A model generated the notes under the pieces. The model made no database searches, was not told the origin of the DNA, and saw nothing but the letters and a program-made list of their open reading frames with translations. Positions 7,168 to 13,840 of a stretch of 18,328 nucleotides of DNA are shown in pieces. A program made the translations under genes and the position numbers. Source of the stretch: CADCVT01 sp035940955 (GTDB lineage: Bacteria; Actinomycetota; Thermoleophilia; Solirubrobacterales; Solirubrobacteraceae); assembly GCA_035940955.1 (NCBI GenBank), contig DASZEJ010000089.1, positions 1-18,328 of the forward strand. Reading direction: 5' to 3'. Position 1 is the first letter of the stretch. Each line of letters begins with the position of its first letter.

Positions 7168-7563
7168 GTGCTCGCCCCGAGGACCGCGCTCGTCCTGGCG
7201 CTCTGCGCCACCCTGCCGCTCGCCGCCTGCGGCCGCAGCGACGAGCGCGAGGTCCGCGACGCGCTCGAGCGCTACGCGCAGGCGGTCGAGCGCAAGGACT
7301 ACCAGGCGCTGTGCGACGACCTGCTCTCGCGCCGGCTGATCGACAACCTGCGGCGCGTCGGCGCGCCGTGCGAGACGGCGCTCCAGCGGGGGCTGCGCGA
7401 CGTCGAGAAGCCGTCGATCGTGGTCGAGAGCGTCAAGGTCAACGGCGACACGGCGTCGGCCGTGGCCCGCACCGACGCTGCGAACGAGGAGCCGTCGAAG
7501 GACACGATCCAGCTCGCCAAGGAGGACGGCGAGTGGAAGGTCGTGGACCTCTCCTCCTCGTAG
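7168..7563 (+). CDS. Small secreted lipoprotein, NTF2-like/DUF4878-like
   Basis: 131-aa predicted lipoprotein. Residues 5-20 form a signal peptide with one Arg and a hydrophobic core, ending in the lipobox LAAC with Cys21 as the lipidated residue. The mature part reads as a helix (DEREVRDALERYAQAVERKDYQALCDDLLS), then two Cys-containing turns, then beta strands ending in GEWKVVDLSSS. This is the outline of small NTF2-like or DUF4878-type lipoproteins common in this class. The function is unknown, and anchoring to the outer face of the cytoplasmic membrane is expected. GTG 7168 is chosen because it gives a complete signal peptide and sits 6 nt after a -10-like TACCCT, with no ribosome binding site between. 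It is followed after 16 bp by the SDR gene, which seems to have its own promoter. Confidence 0.8.
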   Translation: MLAPRTALVLALCATLPLAACGRSDEREVRDALERYAQAVERKDYQALCDDLLSRRLIDNLRRVGAPCETALQRGLRDVEKPSIVVESVKVNGDTASAVARTDAANEEPSKDTIQLAKEDGEWKVVDLSSS

Positions 7564-7572
7564 CCGTACGGT
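7544..7572 (+). promoter_or_regulatory. Promoter of the SDR gene, predicted leaderless
   Basis: TGGACC (7544-7549, 4 of 6 matches to TTGACA) is followed after 17 bp by TACGGT (7567-7572). The ATG at 7580 begins 8 nt after the last base of the hexamer, so transcription would start at or just before the start codon. The -35 lies inside the end of the lipoprotein gene. No ribosome binding site separates the -10 from the ATG. Confidence 0.45.
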
Positions 7573-7579
7573 TGGCCTC

Positions 7580-8476
7580 ATGAACGGCAAGACGGTCTTC
7601 ATCACCGGCGCGGCGCGGGGGATCGGCGCCGACGCCGCGCGCCGGCTCGCGCGCGCGGGCGCGAACGTGGCGCTCGCCGGGCTCGAGCCGGAGGAGCTCG
7701 AGCGCGTGGCGGCGGGCTGCAGCGGCCGGGCGCTCGCCGTCGAGGCCGACGTCACCGACGCGGCGGCGCTGGAGGCGGCGGTCGCCGCGACCGTCGAGCG
7801 GTTCGGCGCGATCGACGCCGTCTTCGCCAACGCGGGGATCGGCAGCGGCGGGCTGATGCACCGGGTCGACTCCGACGCGTTCGAGCGGGTCGTCGAGGTG
7901 AACCTCCTCGGCGCGTGGCGGACCGTGCACGCGACGCTCCCGCACCTGCTCGCCAGCCGCGGCTACCTGCTCATCAACGCCTCGATGGCCCAGCTCGTCA
8001 ACGCGTTCCCGCTGATGGGCTCCTACGCCGCGGCGAAGGCGGGCGTCGAGGCGCTCGGCAACACGCTGCGGCTGGAGCTGCGCCACCACGGCGTGGACGT
8101 CGGCGTGGCCTACTTCTCGTGGATCGGCAGCGACCTCGTGCGCGGCGCCGACTCCGAGCACCCGGCGTTCAAGCGCGTGCGCGACGAGATGCGCGGGCCG
8201 CTCGGGAAGACGTACCCGGTCGAGGTCGCGGGCCGGGCGGCGGCGCGCGGGGTGCAGCGCCGCTCGCGGATCGTCGTCGGGCCGTGGTGGGTGCGCGCGA
8301 TGCTGCCGCTGCGCGGGCTGCTGACGCGCCCGGCCGAGCTGCAGCTCGGCCCGCTGATGCCCGAGGTCGAGCGGCTGATGGAGGCCGAGGAGCGCGAGCG
8401 CGGGGCCGACGCCTTCACGCCGGTCGGCGCCGGCGGCCGGGCCGACGCGCGGGCGCAGGGCCGGGTGCCGGCCTAG
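7580..8476 (+). CDS. Short-chain dehydrogenase/reductase (SDR) family oxidoreductase
   Basis: 298-aa classical SDR using NAD(P) on an alcohol or ketone that cannot be named from sequence. It shows the cofactor motif TGAARGIG (9-16), NAG at 84-86, and the catalytic triad Ser135, Tyr149 and Lys153 (SYAAAK). The stretch after residue 230 (WWVRAMLPLRGLLTRPAELQL) is a hydrophobic amphipathic extension found in actinobacterial SDRs of about 290-300 aa that may touch the membrane. The tail is Ala/Arg-rich and probably disordered. ATG 7580 sits 7 nt after a TACGGT hexamer and begins right at the first beta strand. The stop codon TAG shares bases with the stop of the convergent regulator gene. Confidence 0.9.
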   Translation: MNGKTVFITGAARGIGADAARRLARAGANVALAGLEPEELERVAAGCSGRALAVEADVTDAAALEAAVAATVERFGAIDAVFANAGIGSGGLMHRVDSDAFERVVEVNLLGAWRTVHATLPHLLASRGYLLINASMAQLVNAFPLMGSYAAAKAGVEALGNTLRLELRHHGVDVGVAYFSWIGSDLVRGADSEHPAFKRVRDEMRGPLGKTYPVEVAGRAAARGVQRRSRIVVGPWWVRAMLPLRGLLTRPAELQLGPLMPEVERLMEAEERERGADAFTPVGAGGRADARAQGRVPA

Positions 8477-9201
8477 CCGGCGGGCGGCCCGCCGCGCAGC
8501 AGCCAGCTGCCGTCGGGGCGGCGCTCGACGAGCCCCTGCTCGGTCAGCGCCTTCAGGCCCTGGCTGATCGCGGGCCGGCGCCCGCGCACGAGCCGGGCGA
8601 GCCGCTCGTGCGAGAGCGGGACGGGCAGCACGACGCCGGCCGGCTCGACGCGGCCCCAGCGGTCGGCGAGGTGCCAGAGCAGCGCGTGCAGCCGCACGTC
8701 GGTGCCGGTGACGAACGTGATCGCGAGCTGCATGGCCAGCGCCTGCGACCGCCGGCTCGTGCGCTCGACGATCGCGGCGGTCAGGCCGGGCCAGCGGGCG
8801 CAGGAGCGGACGAACGAGCCGTTGAGGACCGCGAGCCGGGCGCTTCTCTCGACGCGCAGCGCCGCAGCGAAGGGCATCGACGACGCCGCCGCGTCGTGCT
8901 CGCCCGGCATCATCACGTCGCCCGGGCCGATCAGCTCGGTGCACTCCGCCTCGCCGAGCGCGACGTCCCGCGCCAGCATCCCCTCGAGCACGAGCAGGCC
9001 GACGAACGGCACGGTCGCCGGGGCGCCCGGCGCCCGCCACGGCCCGCGCTCGGCGACGATCACCGGCGCGAGCGTCGTCGCCCGAGCCGCCGCTGCGTCC
9101 TCGGCGGGGACGGCGTCGAGCAGGTCCGGGTCGTGGTCGAGCAGCCGCACCGGGTCGGGCTCGGCGCGGTAGCGCGGCTTCGGCGGGTCGGCGGTGGGCA
9201 C
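8473..9201 (-). CDS. Crp/Fnr-family transcriptional regulator (cNMP-binding motif not evident)
   Basis: About 242 aa. The C-terminal third has a winged helix of the HTH_Crp type: VPLSHERLARLVRGRRPAIS and QGLKALTEQGLVERRPDGSWLL form the helix-turn-helix and wing. The N-terminal half alternates short strands (VGLLVLEGMLARDV, ELIGPGDVMMPG) like the Crp jelly-roll, joined by a long helix (RSQALAMQLAITF). I do not see the FGExxL...RxA phosphate-binding cassette of true cAMP receptors, nor an N-terminal Fnr-type Cys cluster, so the ligand is unknown. The start is uncertain. GTG 9201 is the first plausible codon. A later GTG before RLLDHDPDLL also fits relatives that begin near that LLxxDPDL segment. 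It is divergent from the subtilase gene across 246 bp and could control it, which is an inference from position only. Confidence 0.75.
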   Translation of the reverse strand: MPTADPPKPRYRAEPDPVRLLDHDPDLLDAVPAEDAAAARATTLAPVIVAERGPWRAPGAPATVPFVGLLVLEGMLARDVALGEAECTELIGPGDVMMPGEHDAAASSMPFAAALRVERSARLAVLNGSFVRSCARWPGLTAAIVERTSRRSQALAMQLAITFVTGTDVRLHALLWHLADRWGRVEPAGVVLPVPLSHERLARLVRGRRPAISQGLKALTEQGLVERRPDGSWLLRGGPPAG

Positions 9202-9241
9202 CTGCCTGTAGGACAGCGTCGCGGGCGGGAGATCACGCGGG

Positions 9242-9311
9242 CCGTCCCACGCCCTCCGCGGCCCCTCCGCGCCCACCCGTCCCACCCCCTCCGCGGCCCC
9301 TCCCGCGCCGC
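9242..9311. repeat. Two-copy tandem repeat, 35-bp period
   Basis: Two adjacent near-identical copies run from 9242 and 9277. Each begins CCGTCCCAC and contains CCCTCCGCGGCCCCTCC, and they differ by a few bases near the middle and end. The strand read as plus is strongly pyrimidine-rich with a central CCGCGG. It lies in the spacer between the divergent regulator and protease genes. Nothing indicates coding. Confidence 0.7.
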
Positions 9312-9326
9312 GTCCGGTTTCGAACG

Positions 9327-9338
9327 TTGCGCGCGCAA
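9327..9338. promoter_or_regulatory. 12-bp perfect palindrome, candidate operator
   Basis: TTGCGCGCGCAA is an exact inverted repeat, extended by outer G and C to GTTGCGCGCGCAAAC with one extra A. It is flanked by two copies of CCGGTTT (9314 and 9343). It lies about 120 bp upstream of the protease start and about 130 bp upstream of the regulator start, so a dimeric regulator bound there could affect either gene. No binding evidence exists. Confidence 0.35.
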
Positions 9339-9350
9339 ACAGCCGGTTTT

Positions 9351-9447
9351 CCGCGCTACCTTGTGCGGAGCAGGGGAAGGGCCACACGCTCGCCGGCGAC
9401 CGGCCGGAGCGGGCGCCTCCGGGGCCGCTGACTCGACAGCGGAACAC
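9351..9447 (+). promoter_or_regulatory. Structured 5' leader of the subtilase gene
   Basis: Three consecutive hairpins can be drawn. The first is CCGCGC/GTGCGG (9351-9356 with 9363-9368, one G-T pair, loop TACCTT). The second is CCGGAG/CTCCGG (9404-9409 with 9417-9422, 7-nt loop). The third is CCGCTG/CAGCGG (9425-9430 with 9437-9442, 6-nt loop). A competing GCCGG/CCGGC stem (9392-9404) overlaps the second. The last hairpin ends 5 nt before the ATG and no Shine-Dalgarno sequence is visible. TACCTT at 9357-9362 could alternatively be a -10 hexamer, in which case the leader begins near 9369. This could be a cis-regulatory RNA or a chance result of high GC. Confidence 0.3.
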
Positions 9448-12303
9448 ATGCATCGCCTCATCTGCACCGTCACGTGCGCGCTCCTCTGCGCGCTGCTCGC
9501 CGCGCCGGCCGCGAGCGCAGCCCCGCGCGGCGTCAAGCCGGCGGCGCCCTCGCCCGCCGCGGGCGACCGGTACGTCGTCGTCTACCAGGACGACGTCGCC
9601 GACCCGGCCGCGGAGACGGCGGCGCGCGAGCGGGCCCGTGGGTTCAAGGCCCGCTTCCGCTACCGCCGCGCGCTCAAGGGCTTCGCCGCAAAGCTGACGC
9701 CCGGCCAGGTGCGCGCGCTGCGCGCCGACCCGGACGTCGCCTACGTCGCGCCCGACCGGCAGGTCCGCGCGCGCGGCGCCGTCCCGCTCGCGCCGGGCGA
9801 GGGCACGCCCGCGCCCGGGATGCGGCGCATCGGCGCCTCCACCGCGACGACCGTCCGCGAGGCGGCCGACGGCGCCGTCGCCGTGATCGACACGGGCATC
9901 GACCTCTCCCACCCCGACCTCAACGCCGCCGCCGGGACGAACTGCGTCACCCCCGGCGCCGCGCCGCTCGACGACGACGGCCACGGCACGCACGTCGCCG
10001 GCATCGTCGGCGCGGAGAACGACGGCGCCGGCGTCACCGGCGTCGCGCCCGGGACCCGTCTGTACGCGGTCAAGGTGCTCGGCGCCGACGGCTCGGGCAG
10101 CTGGTCGCAGATCATCTGCGGCCTGGACTGGGTCGCCGCCAACGCCCGCGCGCGCAACATCTCCGTGGCCAACCTGAGCCTCGGCGGCCTCGGGCAGAAC
10201 GACCGCAACTGCGGCGCCACGATCGGCGACCCGCTGCACGCGGCGATCTGCCGCACGACCCAGGCGGGCGTGCTGAGCGTCGTCGCGGCCGGCAACGACG
10301 GCTGGGACATGGGCGCCTCGCCGCCGGACGTGCCGTCCTCCTATCCCGAGGTCCTGACCGTCACCGCGATGTCGGACACCGACGGCCGGGGCGGCGGGCT
10401 CGGCGCGGCGCCGTCGTGCCGGGCGGGGGAGGCCGACGACGCCTTCGCGACGTTCTCCAACTACGCCCGCGCCGCGGCCGACGCCGCGCACACGATCGCC
10501 GCGCCCGGCGTCTGCATCACCTCCACCGTGCCCGGCGGGTACGCCACCGGCTCGGGCACGAGCCAGGCCGCGCCGCACGTCGCCGGGATCGCCGCGCTGT
10601 GCCTGAGCGAGGGCGGCGCCGCCGGCCCGTGCGCGGGCAGGACGCCGGCCCAGATCGTCGAGCACCTGCGCTCGGCCGCCGCCGCGCGCAGCGCCGCCGA
10701 CCCGTCCTCCGGCTTCGCCGGCGACCCGGCGCACCCGAACCAGTGGGGCGACTACTTCGGCTACCTCGTCCACCAGCCGGCCGACACGACGCCGCCCGAC
10801 ACGGCGATCGCCTCCGGCCCCTCCGGCTCGACGCGGTCGGCGACCGCGAGCTTCGCGTTCACCGGCGGGCGCGGCGCGACGTTCGAGTGCCGCCTCGACG
10901 CCGGCGCCTGGACGCGCTGCACCTCGCCCGTCTCCTACACGGGGCTCGCGGACGGCGCGCACACCTTCGCGGTGCGCGCGACCGACGCCGCGGGGAACGT
11001 CGACCCGACGCCCGCGACGCGCTCGTTCACGGTCGACACGCGGGCGCCGGAGACCTCGGTCGCCGGCGGGCCGTCGGGGCTGACGAACGACGCGACGCCG
11101 ACGTTCGACCTCGCCGCCACCGAGGCCGGCGCGCGCTTCGAGTGCCGGGTGGACGCCGGCGCGTGGGCGGCGTGCGCGTCGCCGCACACGACCGCCGCGC
11201 TGGCCGACGGCGCCCACACGTTCGAGGTCCGCGCGATCGATCCGGCCGGGAACGTCGACGCCACGCCCGCGAGCCGGTCGCTGACCGTCGACGCGACGGC
11301 GCCCGACACCGCGATCGACTCCGGCCCGGCCGGCCCGACCAAGAGCACGACGCCGACGTTCGCGTTCTCGTCCGCCGACGCCGGCGCGCGGTTCGAGTGC
11401 CGCGTCGACGCCGGCGCGTGGGCGGCGTGCGCCTCGCCGCAGCGCACGGCGCCGCTGGCCGACGGCCCGCACACGTTCGCGGTCCGCGCGGTCGACGCCG
11501 CCGGCAACGCGGACGCCTCCGCCGCCACGCGCTCGTTCACCGTCGACACCTCGACCCAGACGCCGCCGCGCGCGTCCTCGGACCCGGCGAGCGGCGTCAC
11601 CCAGTCGACGGCGACGGTCAACGGCCGCGTCGACCCGGCCGGCCTGGCGACCGAGTACCGCTTCGAGTACGGCCCGACGACCGCGTACGGCGGCCGCACG
11701 GCGGCCGGGACCGTCGCGGCGGGCGACTCCGAGCAGGCCGTCTCGGCGGCGCTCGCCGGCCTGACGCCGGGCCGCACCTACCACTTCCGGCTCGTGGCGA
11801 CGAGCGCGGCGGGCACCGCCTACGGCGAGGACCGGACGTTCCGGACGGCCGACGCCCCCGCGCCCGCGCCGGCGCCGCAGCCGGCAGCGCCCGCTCCCGC
11901 GCCGGCCGAGGAGCCCGCGCCGCCCGCGCCGGTGACGACCGCCCCGGCGAGCCCGACCGCGCCGCCCCCGTCCGCGACCACCGCCGCGCTCCCGAGCCCC
12001 GTCTCGCTCCTCGCCGCCCCGCAGCGGATCGCCCGCGTGCGCCGCGGCGGCCTGCGCGTCGCGATCGCCTGCGGCGACCCGTGCAGCGTGACCCTCCGCG
12101 TCCTCGGCCCCCGCGGCGCGGTCTACGGCCGCGCGACGACCCGCCTGACGGCCGCCGGCCGCCGCACGGTCGTCGTCCGCCTCACCGCGACGGCCCGCCG
12201 CCGCCTCGCGACCACCCGCCGCACCACGCTCCGCGTCGTCGCGACCGTCGCGCACGCGGGCCGCACGGAGCGTCTGACGGCCCGCGCGCTGCTGCGCCGC
12301 TGA
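9448..12303 (+). CDS. Secreted multidomain subtilisin-like serine protease (S8) with Ig-like and FnIII repeats
   Basis: 951-aa exported endopeptidase. Residues 1-24 are a Sec signal peptide ending ASA. Residues of about 40-105 resemble the inhibitor I9 propeptide (DRYVVVYQDD ... DPDVAYVAPDRQV). The catalytic domain follows, with Asp148 (VIDTGID), His179 (GHGTHVAG), oxyanion Asn283 (AAGNDG) and nucleophile Ser372 (GTSQAAPHVAG). The usual GTSMA has Gln in place of Met. Three Ig-like repeats of about 85 aa cover residues 446-531, 532-616 and 617-701. Each has a Cys pair in FECR...C and ends AGNxDxxxATRSFTVDT. A fibronectin III-like domain (about 706-804) follows, then a Pro/Ala linker and an Arg-rich beta domain (about 858-951) common at the C-termini of secreted proteins in these bacteria. 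ATG 9448 gives a complete signal peptide, although no ribosome binding site is seen. It likely acts outside the cell. Its substrate is unknown. Confidence 0.93.
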   Translation: MHRLICTVTCALLCALLAAPAASAAPRGVKPAAPSPAAGDRYVVVYQDDVADPAAETAARERARGFKARFRYRRALKGFAAKLTPGQVRALRADPDVAYVAPDRQVRARGAVPLAPGEGTPAPGMRRIGASTATTVREAADGAVAVIDTGIDLSHPDLNAAAGTNCVTPGAAPLDDDGHGTHVAGIVGAENDGAGVTGVAPGTRLYAVKVLGADGSGSWSQIICGLDWVAANARARNISVANLSLGGLGQNDRNCGATIGDPLHAAICRTTQAGVLSVVAAGNDGWDMGASPPDVPSSYPEVLTVTAMSDTDGRGGGLGAAPSCRAGEADDAFATFSNYARAAADAAHTIAAPGVCITSTVPGGYATGSGTSQAAPHVAGIAALCLSEGGAAGPCAGRTPAQIVEHLRSAAAARSAADPSSGFAGDPAHPNQWGDYFGYLVHQPADTTPPDTAIASGPSGSTRSATASFAFTGGRGATFECRLDAGAWTRCTSPVSYTGLADGAHTFAVRATDAAGNVDPTPATRSFTVDTRAPETSVAGGPSGLTNDATPTFDLAATEAGARFECRVDAGAWAACASPHTTAALADGAHTFEVRAIDPAGNVDATPASRSLTVDATAPDTAIDSGPAGPTKSTTPTFAFSSADAGARFECRVDAGAWAACASPQRTAPLADGPHTFAVRAVDAAGNADASAATRSFTVDTSTQTPPRASSDPASGVTQSTATVNGRVDPAGLATEYRFEYGPTTAYGGRTAAGTVAAGDSEQAVSAALAGLTPGRTYHFRLVATSAAGTAYGEDRTFRTADAPAPAPAPQPAAPAPAPAEEPAPPAPVTTAPASPTAPPPSATTAALPSPVSLLAAPQRIARVRRGGLRVAIACGDPCSVTLRVLGPRGAVYGRATTRLTAAGRRTVVVRLTATARRRLATTRRTTLRVVATVAHAGRTERLTARALLRR

Positions 12304-12320
12304 GGCGCCCGGCGAGCCGC

Positions 12321-12445
12321 CGCGCCGCTCCGCTGGCGCCCCGGCTCGCGCCGCTCCGCTGGCGCCCCCCTCCGCGCCGCTCCGCTGGCGCCCCGGCTCG
12401 CGCCGCTCCGCTGGCGCCCCGCTCCGCGCCGCTCCGCGCGCCCCT
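12321..12445. repeat. 26-bp tandem repeat array, about 4.8 copies
   Basis: Four complete 26-bp units start at 12321, 12347, 12373 and 12399, with a shortened fifth at 12425 that lacks the TG of the core. The shared part is CGCGCCGCTCCGCTGGCGCC. The last bases alternate between GGCT-type (units 1 and 3) and CTC-type (units 2 and 4), so the true higher-order period may be 52 bp. Each unit can fold as GCGCC-8 nt-GGCGC. The array fills the gap between the protease stop and the stop codon of the convergent LLM gene, and may act as a multi-hairpin bidirectional terminator. Confidence 0.85.
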
Positions 12446-13415
12446 ACGCCGCCGCCGCGGCCCGCAGCGTCGCCTCGAAGTCCGTCCGCGGGATCGGCCC
12501 CACGCACGGCGACGTCGCCCCGGCGTCGCGGTAGCGCGCCACGCCCGCCCGCACCGCGTCCTCGTCGCCGACGGCCGTCAGCACGTCGATGAAGCGGTCC
12601 GAGATCGCCGCCCGCATCGCGTCGCCGTCGCCGCGCCCCGCGGCCTCGTCGAACGCGGCGATCTCGTCGCCGAAGCCGGACCGCTCGAGCATCGCGCGGT
12701 AGAACGGCAGGCCGAAGTAGGGGAGGAGGTCGTGCCGCATCGCCGCGTACGGTCCCGACGCGTCGCCGGTCACCGCCGACGGCACCGCGGCGACCACGTC
12801 GAACCCCTCCGCCGGCCTGCCCGCCCGCTCCCGCCCCGCGGCGACCTCGGGCACGACCACGTCGCGGATGTACTCGGGGTTGCACAGCCACAGCACGACG
12901 CCGTCGGCGATCTCGCCCGCCAGCCGCAGCATCCGCGGCGACAGCGCGGCGACGTAGATCGGCAGGTCCGGCCGCGGCTCCAGGCCCGCGAGCCGGAAGC
13001 CCGTCCGCCACTTCTCGCCGGCCGGCGGGTCCTCGCCGCGCAGGATCGCGCGCACGATCGCGACGTACTCGCGCATCTCGCTCGCAGGCTTGTCGATCGT
13101 CTGCCCGTGCCAGCCCTCCACCACCGGCCGGTGCGACACGCCGAGGCCGAGGTTCAGCCGCCCGCCCGACAGCTCGTCGATCGTCGCGGCGGTCTGCGCC
13201 ATCGTCGCGGACGTGCGCGTGTAGATCGGCACGACGCCGGTGCCGAGGCGGATCCGCTCGGTCTGCCCGGCGTAGTGGGTCAGCACGGTCAGCGACTCGC
13301 GGCCGGCGATGTGGGTGACGTACACCGCCTCGTAGCCGAGCTCCTCGGCCAGGCGGACGCGGGAGACGGCCTGCTCGATCGAGCGGCCCACCGAGACGAA
13401 GCATCCGAGCGCCAT
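12444..13415 (-). CDS. LLM class flavin/F420-dependent oxidoreductase
   Basis: 323-aa member of the luciferase-like monooxygenase fold (TIM barrel), which in actinobacteria mostly use coenzyme F420 or FMN for hydride transfer. It opens with MALGCFVSVG and carries the LGTGVVPIYTRTSATMAQ segment (about residues 70-90). ELSGGRLNLGLGVSH follows, and together these are typical of this class. A later PIYVAALSPRMLRLAGEIADGVVLWLC segment is also characteristic of the F420-dependent group. Whether it uses F420 or FMN, and on which substrate, cannot be settled here. ATG 13415 follows the stop of the 137-aa gene by 11 bp, and no strong ribosome binding site is visible. The stop codon abuts the 26-bp repeat array. 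Confidence 0.9.
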   Translation of the reverse strand: MALGCFVSVGRSIEQAVSRVRLAEELGYEAVYVTHIAGRESLTVLTHYAGQTERIRLGTGVVPIYTRTSATMAQTAATIDELSGGRLNLGLGVSHRPVVEGWHGQTIDKPASEMREYVAIVRAILRGEDPPAGEKWRTGFRLAGLEPRPDLPIYVAALSPRMLRLAGEIADGVVLWLCNPEYIRDVVVPEVAAGRERAGRPAEGFDVVAAVPSAVTGDASGPYAAMRHDLLPYFGLPFYRAMLERSGFGDEIAAFDEAAGRGDGDAMRAAISDRFIDVLTAVGDEDAVRAGVARYRDAGATSPCVGPIPRTDFEATLRAAAAA

Positions 13416-13426
13416 GCGGCGGGACG

Positions 13427-13840
13427 CTACTTGCCGGTCGCCGCGCTCGTCGCGGCGCGCAGCCGCCCGGCGACCTCGGCGGCCCACTCCCGCCCGGTCC
13501 CGGTCACCACGTCCGCGCACAGCTCGAGGTCGCGCGCGAGGCGGTCGAGCGGGAAGTCGCGCGCGCCGAGTACCCGTGCCAGCCACGCGACCTGGTCCTC
13601 CAGGCGGGTCGCGCCGCGCACGTCGAGCAGCGCCCAGCTCAGCAGGTGCTGGTTGTCGTGCACGCACCACGCGACGCCGGCGTCGCCGTAGCGCTCGCGC
13701 TCGTCGGGGAACTCCTCGCGGTAGCGGCGGCAGACCTCCCGGGCGAGCTCGCGCACGTCGACCAGCTCGCCGTCCGGCGCGAGCACGTCGATCGGCGCGG
13801 GGCTGGACGGCGGGGCCAGCCGCGGCCGAGAGCGCCGCAT
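13427..13840 (-). CDS. Conserved-looking hypothetical protein, 137 aa
   Basis: I do not recognise a family. The first 20 or so residues are basic and Pro-rich (MRRSRPRLAPPSSPAP). Then comes a compact, mostly helical domain with short acidic/basic helices: DVRELAREVCRRYREEFPDE, the distinctive AWCVHDNQHLLSWALLDVRG, and a final LARDLELCADVV helix. Three Cys residues are present, but no metal motif. There is no signal peptide or membrane helix. Its ATG (13840) directly follows the TAG stop (13843-13841) of the upstream ABM-domain gene with no base between. The LLM oxidoreductase follows 11 bp downstream, so the three are very probably co-expressed. The codon pattern is that of the neighbours, with GC-rich third positions in this frame, which supports it being real. 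Confidence 0.7.
   Translation of the reverse strand: MRRSRPRLAPPSSPAPIDVLAPDGELVDVRELAREVCRRYREEFPDERERYGDAGVAWCVHDNQHLLSWALLDVRGATRLEDQVAWLARVLGARDFPLDRLARDLELCADVVTGTGREWAAEVAGRLRAATSAATGK

Noticed and set aside
7144..7830. N-terminal extension of moaA to an upstream ATG at 7830
   Set aside because: The extra 229 residues are antisense to the lipoprotein and SDR genes and have no MoaA similarity. ATG 7143 gives the standard 329-aa length.
9362..9447. c-di-AMP (ydaO-type) riboswitch upstream of the protease
   Set aside because: A GGAGCAGGGGA stretch and a CGACAGC stretch vaguely recall parts of that RNA. The conserved GGGGUGAAUCC-like and CAGCUAACCUCGUAGGCG-like blocks are missing and the region is too short. 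A covariance-model search would settle it.
12321..12445. CRISPR array
   Set aside because: The units abut each other with no unique spacers, and no cas gene is nearby. It is a plain tandem repeat.
8473..13404. A 1643-codon minus-strand open frame running antisense through the whole protease gene
   Set aside because: Its downstream end is the true regulator gene (8473-9201). The rest lacks domain patterns, is Arg/Gly/Ala-rich, and mirrors the GC-rich codon positions of the protease. Long open frames opposite coding sequence are expected at this GC content.
9474..13691. A 1405-codon plus-strand frame overlapping the protease in another frame and running past it
   Set aside because: The translation is almost wholly Arg/Pro/Ala/Gly with no folded-domain pattern. 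The protease frame holds the catalytic triad and signal peptide.
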